Shown one piece after another: positions 1 to 11,799 of a stretch of 64,000 bases of DNA. Position 1 is the stretch's first letter. Every line of letters starts with the position of its first letter. The notes beneath the pieces are model-generated. The model was given only the letters and a program-made list of their open reading frames with translations. It did no database searches and was not told the origin of the DNA. This DNA is from Haliclystus octoradiatus (lineage: Eukaryota > Cnidaria > Staurozoa > Stauromedusae > Haliclystidae). The DNA lies in assembly GCA_916610825.1 (NCBI GenBank), contig OU744450.1, forward strand, positions 15,195,767 through 15,259,766, given 5' to 3'. The position numbers and the translations under genes were made by a program.

Positions 1-13
1 TCATAATGAATTG

Positions 14-606
14 CGCATTATTTCAATGCTTGTAAATTTCTTCTCTGTAATTTGCAGTCTCTTTTGAATTAGGGAATGTTTAAACATCGCAAAGTGTTGT
101 TTCGACAAGCAGGCCTCAATATAGAGAATTGCACTTTGTTTCAATGCTTGTAAATGGCTTTTCTGTAATTTGCGATTTCTTTGGAATTAAGGAAAATTTT
201 ATGCATGGCAAAGATCTCTTTCGACAAACTGAACTCTCTATAGAGAATTGGGCACAATTTTAATCCTTCAAAAGAGTTATTTTGAAATCTGCTGTTTCTT
301 GGGAGTTGTATAATTTTTTAGCATCGCAATGTCTTCTATGTACAAAGTGGCCCCTCTATCGTGAATTTCGCATTGCTTCAAAGATGAAAAATTGCTTTTC
401 TAAACTTTGCGGCTTCTTGGGAATTGTGTAATGTTTCAAACCTCCTAGAGTGTTCGTTTGAAATATTGGCCTAATCAATATAAATTGGGAATTATTTCAA
501 TCCTTGTAAATAGCTCTTTCGAAATTTACGGTCTCTTCGGAATTATGGAATGCATAAAGCATCACAGAGTGTTCTTTGGACAAATAGGCTTCATCCTAAT
601 GAATTG
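14..606 (+). repeat. Reference pentamer ABCDE (593 bp)
   Basis: This is a worked example of the higher-order unit. A is 14-131, B 132-250, C 251-368, D 369-487 and E 488-606, each closing on GAATTG or a one- or two-base variant of it; the next A starts at 607. All five share a skeleton: a CAATGCTTGTAAA-like opening, then CTGTAATTTGCGG, TTTGGAATT, GGAATG, GCATCGCAAAGTGTT, CGACAAA and a GAATTG close. They are therefore diverged copies of one ancestral unit. Similar complete pentamers follow at about 3920-4513 and 4514-5106. Confidence 0.9.
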
Positions 607-1199
607 CGCATTATTTCAATGCTTGTAAATTTCTTCTCTGTAATTTGCGGTCTCTTTTGAATTAGGGAATGTTTAAACATTGCAAAGTGTTGTTTCGACA
701 AGCAGGCCTCAATGTAGAGAATTGCGCTTTGTTTCAATGCTTGTAAATGGCTTTTCTGTAATTTGCGATTTCTTTGGAATTAAGGAATATTTTACGCATG
801 ACAAAGATCGCTCTCGACAAACTGACCTTTCTGTAGAAAATTGGGCAAAATTTTTGTCCTTCAAAACAACTATTTTGAAATCTGAGGTTTCTTGGGAATT
901 GTATAATTTTTTAGCATTGCAATGTCTTCTATGGACAAAGGGGCCCCTCTATCATAAATTTCGCATTGCTTCAAAGATAGAAAATTGCTTTTCTAAACTT
1001 TGCAGCTTCTTGGGAATTCTGTAATGTTTCAAACGTCCTTGAGTGTTATTTTGACAAATTGGCTTAATCAATATGAATTGGGAATTGTTTCAATGCTTGT
1101 AAATAGCTCCTTCGAATTTTCCGGTCTTTTCGGAAAAATGGAATGCATAAAGCATCACAGATTGTTCTTTGGACAAACAGGCTTCATCCTAATGAATTG

Positions 1200-2149
1200 C
1201 GCATTATTTCAATGCTTGTAAATGGCTTATCTGTAATTTGCGATTTCTTTGGAATTAAGGAATATTTTATGCATGGCAAAGAGCTCTCTCGACAAACTGA
1301 ACTCTCTATAGAGAATTGGGCACAATTTTAATCCTTCAAAACAGCTATTTTGAAATTTGCACTTTCTTGGAAATTGTATATTTTTTTAGCATCCTAATGT
1401 CTTCTATGGACAAAGAGGCCCATCTATTGTGAATTGTGCATTGCTTGCAAGATGGAAAATTGCTTTTCTAAAAATTGCAGCTTCTTGGTAATTCTTTAAT
1501 GTTTCAAATGTCCTAGCCTGTTCTTTTGACAAATTGGCCTAATCAATATGAATTGGGAATTGTTTCAATGCTTGTAAATAGATCCTTCGAAATTTCCGGT
1601 CTCTTTGGAAATATGGAATGCATAAAGCATCACAGATTGTTCTTTGGACAAACAGGCTTCATCCTAATGAATTGCACATTGTTTCAATGCTTGTAATTGG
1701 CTTTTCTGTAATTTGCGATTTCTTTGGAATTATTGAATATTTTATGCATGGCAAAGATCTCTTTCGACAAACTGACCTCTCTATAGAGAATTGGGCAAAG
1801 TTTTAGTCCTTCAAAACATCTATTTTGAAATCTGAGGTTTCTTGGGAATTGTATGATTTTTTAGCATTGCAATGTCTTCTATGGACAAAGGGGACCCTCT
1901 ATAATAAATTGCGCATTGCTTCCAAGATGGAAGATCGCCTTTCTAAACTTTGCGGCTTCTTGGGACTTCTGTAATGTTTCAAACGTCCTAGAGTGTTCTT
2001 TTGACAAATTGGCCTAATCAATATGAATTGGGAATTGTTTCAATGCTTGTAAATAGCTCTTTCGAAATTTCTGGTATCTTCGGAAATATGGAATGCATAA
2101 AGCATCACAGATTGTTCTTTGGACAAACAGGCTTCATCCTAATGAATTG
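1200..2149 (+). repeat. Two tandem BCDE tetramers (475 bp each)
   Basis: Unit E is followed directly by B at 1200 and again at 1675, so class A is missing and the local period is exactly 475 bp, which is the pentamer minus one unit. The copies are 1200-1674 and 1675-2149. The unit starting at 2150 begins like B (AATGGCTTATCTG) and continues like A (TTTTGAATTAGGG), so it is itself a hybrid. The same arrangement appears at about 5707-6656 as part of the 4,507-bp duplication. Confidence 0.85.
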
Positions 2150-4507
2150 CGCATTAGTTCAATGCTTGTAAATGGCTTATCTGTAATTTGCGGTTTCTTT
2201 TGAATTAGGGAATGTTTAAACATTGCAAAGTGTCGTTTCGACAAGCAAGCATCAATATAGAGAACTTCGCATTGTTTCAATGCTTGTAAATTACTTTCCA
2301 GTAATTTGTGATTTCTTTGGAATTAAGGAAAATTTTAAGTATGGCAAAGATCTCTTTCGACAAACTGACCTCTCTATAGAGAATTGGGCACAGTTTTAAT
2401 CCTTCTAAACAGCTATTTTTAAATTTCCACTTTCTTGGGAATTGTGTAATTTTTTAGCATCGCAATGTCTTCTATGGACAAAGGGGCCCCTCTATCGTGA
2501 ATTGTGCATTGCTTCCAAGATGGAAAATTGCTTTTACAAACTTTGCGGCTTCTTGGGAATTCTTTAATGTTTCAAAAGTCCTAGAGTGTTCTTTTGACAA
2601 ATTGGCCTAATCAATATGAATTGGGAATTGTTTCAATCCTTGTAAATAGCTCTTTCGAAATTTACGGTCTCTTCGGAAATATGGAATGCATAAAGCATCA
2701 CAGAGTGTTCTTTGGACAAACAGGCTTCATCATTATAAATTCCGCATTGTTTCAATGCTTGTATATGGCTTTTCTGTAATTTGCGGTTTTTTGGAATTAT
2801 GGAATGTTTAAGCATCGCAAAGTGTTGTTTCGACAAGCAGGCCTCAATATAGAGAATTGCGCTTTGTTTCAATGCTTGTAAATTACTTTTCTGTAATTTC
2901 TGATTTGGTAGGAATTAAGGAAAATTTTAAGTATGGCAAAGAGCTCTTTCGACAAACTGACATCTCTATAGAGAATTGGGCAAAGTTTTAATCCTTCTAA
3001 ACAGCTATTTTGAAATTTCCACTTTCTTGGGAATTGTATAATTTTCTAGCATCGAAATGTCTTCTATGGACAAAGAGGCCCCTCTATCGTGAATTGCGCA
3101 TCGCTTCCGAAATGGAAAATTGCTTTTCTAAAATTTGCGGCTTCTTGGGAATTCTGTAATGTTTCAAACGTCCTAAAGTGTTCTTTTGACAAATTGGCCT
3201 AATCAATATGAATTGGGAATTGTTTCAATGCTTGTAAATAGCTCTTTAGAAATTTCCGGGTTCTCGGAATTATTGAATGTATCAAGTATCGCAGATTGAT
3301 CTTTGTACTAAAAGGTTTCATCCTAATGAATTGAACGTTATTTCAATTCTTGTAAATTTCTTTTCTGTAATTTGCGGTTTATTTGGAATTAGGGAATGCT
3401 TAAACATCGCAAAGTGTTGTTTGGACAAACAGGCTTCATCCTAATAAAATTGCGCATTATTTCAATGCATGTAAATGGCTTTTCTGTAATTTGCGATTTG
3501 TTTGGAATTAAGGAATATTTTATGCATGGCAAAGAGCTCTTTCGACAAACTGAACTCTCTATAGAGAATTGGGCAAAGTTTTAGTCCTTCAAAACAGCTA
3601 TTTTGAAATCTGAGGTTTCTTGGGAATTGTATAATTTTTTAGCATTGCAATGTCTTTTATGGACAAAGGGGCCCCTCTATCATAAATTGCGCATTGCTTC
3701 CAAGATGGAAAATTGCTTTTCTAAACTTTGCGGCTTCTTGGGAATTCTGTAAAGTTTCAAACGTCCTAGAGTGTTGTTTTGACAATTTGGCCTAATCAAT
3801 ATGAATTGGGAATTGTTTCAATCCTTGTAAATAGCTCTTTCGAAATTTACGGTCTCTTCGGAATTATGGCATGCATAAAGCATCACAGAGTGTTCTTTGG
3901 ACAAATAGGCTTCATCCTAATGAATTGCGCATTATTTCAATTCTTGTAAATTTCTTCTCTGTAATTTGCAGTCTCTTTTGAATTAGGGAATGTTTAAACA
4001 TCGCAACGTGTTGTTTCGACAAGCAGGCCTCAATATAGAGAATTGCGCTTTGTTTCAATGCTTGTAAATGGCTTTTCTGTAATTTGCGATTTCTTTGGAA
4101 TTAAGGAATATTTTATGCATGGCAAAGATCTCTTTCGACAAACTGACCTCTCTATAGAGAATTGGGCACAATTTTAATCCTTCAAAAGAGTTATTTTGAA
4201 ATCTGCTGTTTCTTGGGAATTGTATAATTTTTTAGCATCGCAATGTCTTCTATGTACAAAGTGGCCCCTCTATCGTGAATTTCGCATTGCTTCAAAGATG
4301 AAAAATTGCTTTTCTAAACTTTGCGGCTTCTTGGGAATTCTGTAATGTTTCAAACCTCCTAGAGTGTTCGTTTGACATATTGGCCTAATCAATATAAATT
4401 GGGAATTATTTCAATCCTTGTAAATAGCTCTTTCGAAATTTACGGTCTCTTCGGAATTATGGCATGCATAAAGCATCACAGAGTGTTCTTTGGACAAATA
4501 GGCTTCA

Positions 4508-7500
4508 TCCTAATGAATTGCGCATTATTTCAATGCTTGTAAATTTCTTCTCTGTAATTTGCAGTCTCTTTTGAATTAGGGAATGTTTAAACATCGCAAA
4601 GTGTTGTTTCGACAAGCAGGCCTCAATATAGAGAATTGCACTTTGTTTCAATGCTTGTAAATGGCTTTTCTGTAATTTGCGATTTCTTTGGAATTAAGGA
4701 ATATTTTATGCATGGCAAAGATCTCTTTCGACAAACTGAACTCTCTATAGAGAATTGGGCACAATTTTAATCCTTCAAAAGAGTTATTTTGAAATCTGCT
4801 GTTTCTTGGGAATTGTATAATTTTTTAGCATCGCAATGTCTTCTATGTACAAAGTGGCCCCTCTATCGTGAATTTCGCATTGCTTCAAAGATGAAAAATT
4901 GCTTTTCTAAACTTTGCGGCTTCTTGGGAATTGTGTAATGTTTCAAACCTCCTAGAGTGTTCGTTTGAAATATTGGCCTAATCAATATAAATTGGGAATT
5001 ATTTCAATCCTTGTAAATAGCTCTTTCGAAATTTACGGTCTCTTCGGAATTATGGAATGCATAAAGCATCACAGAGTGTTCTTTGGACAAATAGGCTTCA
5101 TCCTAATGAATTGCGCATTATTTCAATGCTTGTAAATTTCTTCTCTGTAATTTGCGGTCTCTTTTGAATTAGGGAATGTTTAAACATTGCAAAGTGTTGT
5201 TTCGACAAGCAGGCCTCAATGTAGAGAATTGCGCTTTGTTTCAATGCTTGTAAATGGCTTTTCTGTAATTTGCGATTTCTTTGGAATTAAGGAATATTTT
5301 ACGCATGACAAAGATCGCTCTCGACAAACTGACCTTTCTGTAGAAAATTGGGCAAAATTTTTGTCCTTCAAAACAACTATTTTGAAATCTGAGGTTTCTT
5401 GGGAATTGTATAATTTTTTAGCATTGCAATGTCTTCTATGGACAAAGGGGCCCCTCTATCATAAATTTCGCATTGCTTCAAAGATAGAAAATTGCTTTTC
5501 TAAACTTTGCAGCTTCTTGGGAATTCTGTAATGTTTCAAACGTCCTTGAGTGTTCTTTTGACAAATTGGCTTAATCAATATGAATTGGGAATTGTTTCAA
5601 TGCTTGTAAATAGCTCCTTCGAAATTTCCGGTCTTTTCGGAAAAATGGAATGCATAAAGCATCACAGATTGTTCTTTGGACAAACAGGCTTCATCCTAAT
5701 GAATTGCGCATTATTTCAATGCTTGTAAATGGCTTATCTGTAATTTGCGATTTCTTTGGAATTAAGGAATATTTTATGCATGGCAAAGAGCTCTCTCGAC
5801 AAACTGAACTCTCTATAGAGAATTGGGCACAATTTTAATCCTTCAAAACAGCTATTTTGAAATTTGCACTTTCTTGGAAATTGTATATTTTTTTAGCATC
5901 CTAATGTCTTCTATGGACAAAGAGGCCCATCTATTGTGAATTGTGCATTGCTTGCAAGATGGAAAATTGCTTTTCTAAAAATTGCAGCTTCTTGGTAATT
6001 CTTTAATGTTTCAAATGTCCTCGCCTGTTCTTTTGACAAATTGGCCTAATCAATATGAATTGGGAATTGTTTCAATGCTTGTAAATAGATCCTTCGAAAT
6101 TTCCGGTCTCTTCGGAAATATGGAATGCATAAAGCATCACAGATTGTTCTTTGGACAAACAGGCTTCATCCTAATGAATTGCACATTGTTTCAATGCTTG
6201 TAAATGGCTTTTCTGTAATTTGCGATTTCTTTGGAATTATTGAATATTTTATGCATGGCAAAGATCTCTTTCGACAAACTGACCTCTCTATAGAGAATTG
6301 GGCAAAGTTTTAGTCCTTCAAAACATCTATTTTGAAATCTGAGGTTTCTTGGGAATTGTATGATTTTTTAGCATTGCAATGTCTTCTATGGACAAAGGGG
6401 ACCTTCTATAATAAATTGCGCATTGCTTCCAAGATGGAAGATCGCCTTTCTAAACTTTGCGGCTTCTTGGGACTTCTGTAATGTTTCAAACGTCCTAGAG
6501 TGTTCTTTTGACAAATTGGCCTAATCAATATGAATTGGGAATTGTTTCAATGCTTGTAAATAGCTCTTTCGAAATTTCTGGTATCTTCGGAAATATGGAA
6601 TGCATAAAGCATCACAGATTGTTCTTTGGACAAACAGGCTTCATCCTAATGAATTGCGCATTAGTTCAATGCTTGTAAATGGCTTATCTGTAATTTGCGG
6701 TTTCTTTTGAATTAGGGAATGTTTAAACATTGCAAAGTGTCGTTTCGACAAGCAAGCATCAATATAGAGAACTTCGCATTGTTTCAATGCTTGTAAATTA
6801 CTTTCCCGTAATTTGTGATTTCTTTGGAATTACGGAAAATTTTAAGTATGGCAAAGATCTCTTTCGACAAACTGACCTCTCTATAGAGAATTGGGCACAG
6901 TTTTAATCCTTCTAAACAGCTATTTTTAAATTTCCACTTTCTTGGGAATTGTGTAATTTTTTAGCATCGCAATGTCTTCTATGGACAAAGGGGCCCCTCT
7001 ATCGTGAATTGCGCATTGCTTCCAAGATGGAAAATTGCTTTTACAAACTTTGCGGCTTCTTGGGAATTCTTTAATGTTTCAAAAGTCCTAGAGTGTTCTT
7101 TTGACAAATTGGCCTAATCAATATGAATTGGGAATTGTTTCAATCCTTGTAAATAGCTCTTTCGAAATTTACGGTCTCTTCGGAAATATGGAATGCATAA
7201 AGCATCACAGAGTGTTCTTTGGACAAACAGGCTTCATCATTATAAATTCCGCATTGTTTCAATGCTTGTATATGGCTTTTCTGTAATTTGCGGTTTTTTG
7301 GAATTATGGAATGTTTAAGCATCGCAAAGTGTTGTTTCGACAAGCAGGCCTCAATATAGAGAATTGCGCTTTGTTTCAATGCTTGTAAATTACTTTTCTG
7401 TAATTTCTGATTTGGTAGGAATTAAGGAAAATTTTAAGTATGGCAAAGAGCTCTTTCGACAAACTGACATCTCTATAGAGAATTGGGCAAAGTTTCAATC

Positions 7501-7952
7501 CTTCTAAACAGCTATTTTGAAATTTCCACTTTCTTGGGAATTGTATAATTTTCTAGCATCGAAATGTCTTCTATGGACAAAGAGGCCCCTCTATCGTGAA
7601 TTGCGCATCGCTTCCGAAATGGAAAATTGCTTTTCTAAAATTTGCGGCTTCTTGGGAATTCTGTAATGTTTCAAACGTCCTAAAGTGTTCTTTTGACAAA
7701 TTGGCCTAATCAATATGAATTGGGAATGGTTTCAATGCTTGTAAATAGCTCTTTAGAAATTTCCGGGTTCTCGGAATTATTGAATGTATCAAGTATCGCA
7801 GATTGTTCTTTGTACTAAAAGGTTTCATCCTAATGAATTGAACGTTATTTCAATTCTTGTAAATTTCTTTTCTGTAATTTGCGGTTTATTTGGAATTAGG
7901 GAATGCTTAAACATCGCAAAGTGTTGTTTGGACAAACAGGCTTCATCCTAAT
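4508..7952 (+). repeat. 4,507-bp-spaced duplication, copy 2
   Basis: Second copy of the 1-3445 block. It keeps the same order of pentamers, tetramers and hybrid units. Single-base differences include CGTAATTTGTG against AGTAATTTGTG near 6807/2300. Confidence 0.85.
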
Positions 7953-10900
7953 GAATTGCACATTATTTCAATGCTTGTAAATGGTTTTTCTGTAATTTGC
8001 GATTTCTTTGGACCTAAAGATTATTTTATGCATGGCAAAGAGCTCTCTCGACAAACTGAACTCTCTATAGAGAATTGGGCACAATTTTAATCTTTCAAAA
8101 CAGCTATTTCGAAATCTGCGGTTTCTTGGGAATTGTATAATTTTTTAGCATTGCAATGTCTTCTATGGACAAAGGGGCTCACCTATCGTAAATTGTGCAT
8201 TGCTTGCAAGATGGTAAATTGCTTTTCTAAAATTTGCAGCTTGTTGGTAATTCTTTAATGTTTCAAATGTCCTAGATTGTTGTTTTGACAAATTGGCCTA
8301 ATCAATATGAATTGGAATTGTTTCAATGCTTGTAAATAGCGCTTTCGAAAGTTCCGGTTTCTTTTGAAATTATGGAATGCATCAAGCATCACAGAGTGTT
8401 CTTTGGACAAACAGGCTTCATCATTATAAATTCTGCATTGTTTCAATGCTTGTATATGGATTTTCTGTAATTTGCGGTTTTTTTGGAATTATGGAATGAT
8501 TAAGCTTCGCAAAAGTGTTATTTCGACAAACTGACCTTTCTATAGAGAATTGGGCAAAGTTTTAGTCCTTCAAATCAGCTATTTTGAAATCTGAGGTTTC
8601 TTGGGAATTGTATAATTTTTTAGCATTGCAATGTCTTCTATGGACAAACAGGCCCCGTTATCGTGAATTGCATATTGCTTCCAAGATGGAATATTGCTTT
8701 TCTAAAATTTTCAGCTTCTTGGGAATTCTGCAATGTTTCAAACGTCCTAGAGTGTTCTTTTGACAAATTGGACTAATCAATATGAATTGGGAATTGTCTC
8801 AATGCTTATAAGTAGCTCTTTAGAAATTTCCGGTCTCTTGGGAGTTATGGAATGTATCAAGCATCACAGAGTGTTCTTTGGACCAACAGGCTTCATTCTT
8901 ATGAATTGCACATTATTTCAGTGCTTGTAAATTTCTTCTCTGTAATTTGGAGTTTCTTAGGAATTAGGAAATGTTTAAACATGGCAAAGTGTTGTTTCGA
9001 CAAGCAGGCCTCAATATAGAGAATTATGCATTGTTTCATTGCTTGTATATGGCTTTTCTGTAATTTGCGATTTCTTTGGAATTAAGGAATGTTTTAAGCA
9101 AGGCAAAGAGCACTTTCGACAAACTTACCTCTTTAGAGAAAATAGGGCACAGTTTTAATCCTTCTAAACAACTATTTTGAAATTTGCGGTTTCTTGGGAA
9201 TTGTATAATTTTTTAGCATTGCAATGTCTTCTATGGACAAAAGGGCCCTGTTATCGTGAATTGCTCATTGCTTCCAAGATGGAAAATTGCTTTTCTAAAA
9301 TTTGCGGCTTCTTGGGAATTCTGCAATGTTTCAAAAGGCCTAGAGTGTTCATTTGACAAATTGAACTAATTAATATGAATTGGGAATTGTTTCAATGCTT
9401 GTAAATAACTCTTTAGAAATTTCCGGCCATTCGGAGTTACGGAATGTATCAAGCATCACAGAGTGTTCTTTGGACCAACAGGCTTCATTCTTATGAATTG
9501 CACATTATTTCAGTGCTTGTAAATTTCTTCTCTGTAATTTGGAGTTTCTTAGGAATTAGGAAGTTTTTATACATCGCAAAGTGTTGTTTCGACAAGCAGG
9601 CCTCAATATAGAGAATTGCGCATTGTTTCAATGCTTGTAAATGGCTTTTCTGTAATTTGCGATTTCTTTGGAATTAAGGAATATTTTAAGCAAGGCAAAG
9701 AGTACTTTCGACAAACTGACCTCTCTAGAGAGAATAGGGCACAGTATTAATCCTTCTAAACAACTATTTTGAAATTTACGGTTTCTTGGGAATTGTATGA
9801 ATTTTGAGCATCGCAATGTCTTCTATGGACAAAGGCACCCCTCTATCGTGAATTGCGCATTGCTTCCAAGATGGAAATTTGCTTTTCTAAAATTTGCGGC
9901 TTCTTGGGAATTCTGCAATGTTTCAAACGTCCTAGAGTGTTCTTTTGACAAATTGGACTAATCAATATGAATTGGGAATTGTTTCAATGCTTGTAAATAG
10001 CTCTTTAGAAATTTCCGGTCCCTTCGGAGTTATGGAATGTTTCAAGCATCACAGAGTGTTCTTTGGACAAACAGGCTTCATTCTTATGAATTTCGCATTA
10101 TTACAATGCTTGTAAATTTCTTCTCTGTGATTTGCACCTTCTTAGGAATTAGGGTATATTTAAACATCGCAAAGTGTTGTTTCGACAAGCAGGCCTCAAT
10201 ATATAGAATTGTGCATTGTTTCAATGCTTGTATATGGCTTTTCTGTAATTTGCGATTTCTTTGGATTTAAGGAATATTTTAAGCAAGGCAAAGAGCACTT
10301 TCGACTAACTGACCTCTCTATAGAGAGTTGGGCACAGCTATAAACCTTCAAAACAGCTATTTTGAAATTTGCTCTTTGTTGGGAATTCTATAATTTTTTA
10401 GCATCGCAATGTCTTCTATGGAAAAAAGGGGCCCCTCTATCGTGAATTGCGCATTGCTTCCAAGATGTAAAATTGCTTTTCTAAAATTTGCGGCTTCTTG
10501 GGAATTCTGCAATGTTTCAAACGTCATAGAGTGTTCATTTGACAAATTGAACTAATCAATATGAATTGGGAATTGTTTCAATGCTTGTAAATAACTCTTT
10601 AGAAATTTCCGGTCTCTTGGGAGTTATGGAATGTATCAAGCATCACAGAGTGTTCTTTGGACCAACAGGCTTCATTCTTATGAATTTCGCATTATTTCAA
10701 TGCTTGTAAATTTCTTCTCTGTAATTTGCGGTTTCTTAGGAATTAGGGAATCTTTAAACATCGCAAAGTGTTGTTTCGACAAGCAGGCCTCAATATAGAG
10801 AATTGCGCATTGTTTCAAATGCTTGTAAATGGCTTTTCTGTAATTTGCGATTTCTTTGGAATTAAGGAATATTTTAAGCATGGCAAAGAGCTCTTTCAAC

Positions 10901-11799
10901 AAACTGACCTCTCTTACGAGAATTGGGCACAGTATTAATACTTCTAAACAACTATTTTGAAGTTTGCGGTTTCTTGGGAATTGTGTAATTTTTTAGCATC
11001 GCAATGTCTTCAATGGACAAAGTACCCCTCTATCGTGAATTGCGCATTGTTTCCGAGATGGAAAATTGCTCTTCTAAAATTTGAGGCTTCTTGGGAATTC
11101 TGTAATGTTTCAAACGTCCTAGAGTGTTCTTTTGACAAATTGGCGTAATCAATATGAATTGGGAATTATTTCAATGCTTGTAAATAGCTCTTTAGAAATT
11201 TCCGATCTCTTTGGAAATATGGAATGCATAAAGCATGACAGAGTGTTCTTTGGACAAACAAGCTTCATCCTTATGAATTGCGCATTATTTCAATGCCTGT
11301 AAAATTCTTCTCTGTAATTTGCGGTTTCTTTAAATTAAGGGAATGTTTAAGCATCACAAAGTGTTGTTCCGACAAGCAGGCCTCAATATAGGGAATTGCG
11401 CGTTGTTCATTGCTTGTAAATGGCTTTTCTGTAATTTGCGATTTCTTTGGAATTGAGGAATATTTTAAGCATGGCAAAAAGCTCTTTCAACAAACTGACC
11501 TCTCTAGAGAAAATTGAGCACAGTTTTAATCCTTCTAAACAACTATTTTGAAATTTGCGGTTTCTTGGGAATTGTATAATTTTTTAGCATCGCAATGTCT
11601 TCTATGGACAAATGCCCCTCTATCGTGAATTGTGCATTGCTTCCAAGATGGAAAATTGCTTTTCTAAAATTTGCGGCTTCTTAGGAATTCTGTAATGTTT
11701 CAATCGTCCTAGAGTGTTCTTTTGACAAATCGACCTAATCAATATTGATTGGGAATTGTTTCAATGATTGTAAATAGCTCTTTAGAAATTTCCGGTGTC

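Larger units (their letters stand above)
1..3445 (+). repeat. 4,507-bp-spaced duplication, copy 1
   Basis: This block matches 4508-7952 at a constant offset of 4,507 bp, which is 38 units, with only scattered substitutions. Shared private variants include the CATCATTATAAATTCC stretch at 2725 and 7232. The match fades near 3445/7952, where copy 1 reads CTAATAAAATTGCGC and copy 2 reads CTAATGAATTGCAC. The block may extend past the left window edge. Confidence 0.85.

Noticed and set aside
680..1024. Open frames of 60-114 codons in the satellite on both strands, for example 680-1024, 5187-5531, 2633-2872 (-) and 17461-17739
   Set aside because: They recur with the satellite period, overlap on both strands, often start at non-ATG codons, resemble no protein family and break wherever the unit varies. 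They are chance frames in a repeat with few stops.
1584..1600. CENP-B-box-like motif in E units (CTTCGAAATTTCCGGT)
   Set aside because: It matches only 7 of the 9 core positions of the box, with the central A and last G replaced. Most E units outside the first 8 kb have TTAG instead of TTCG.
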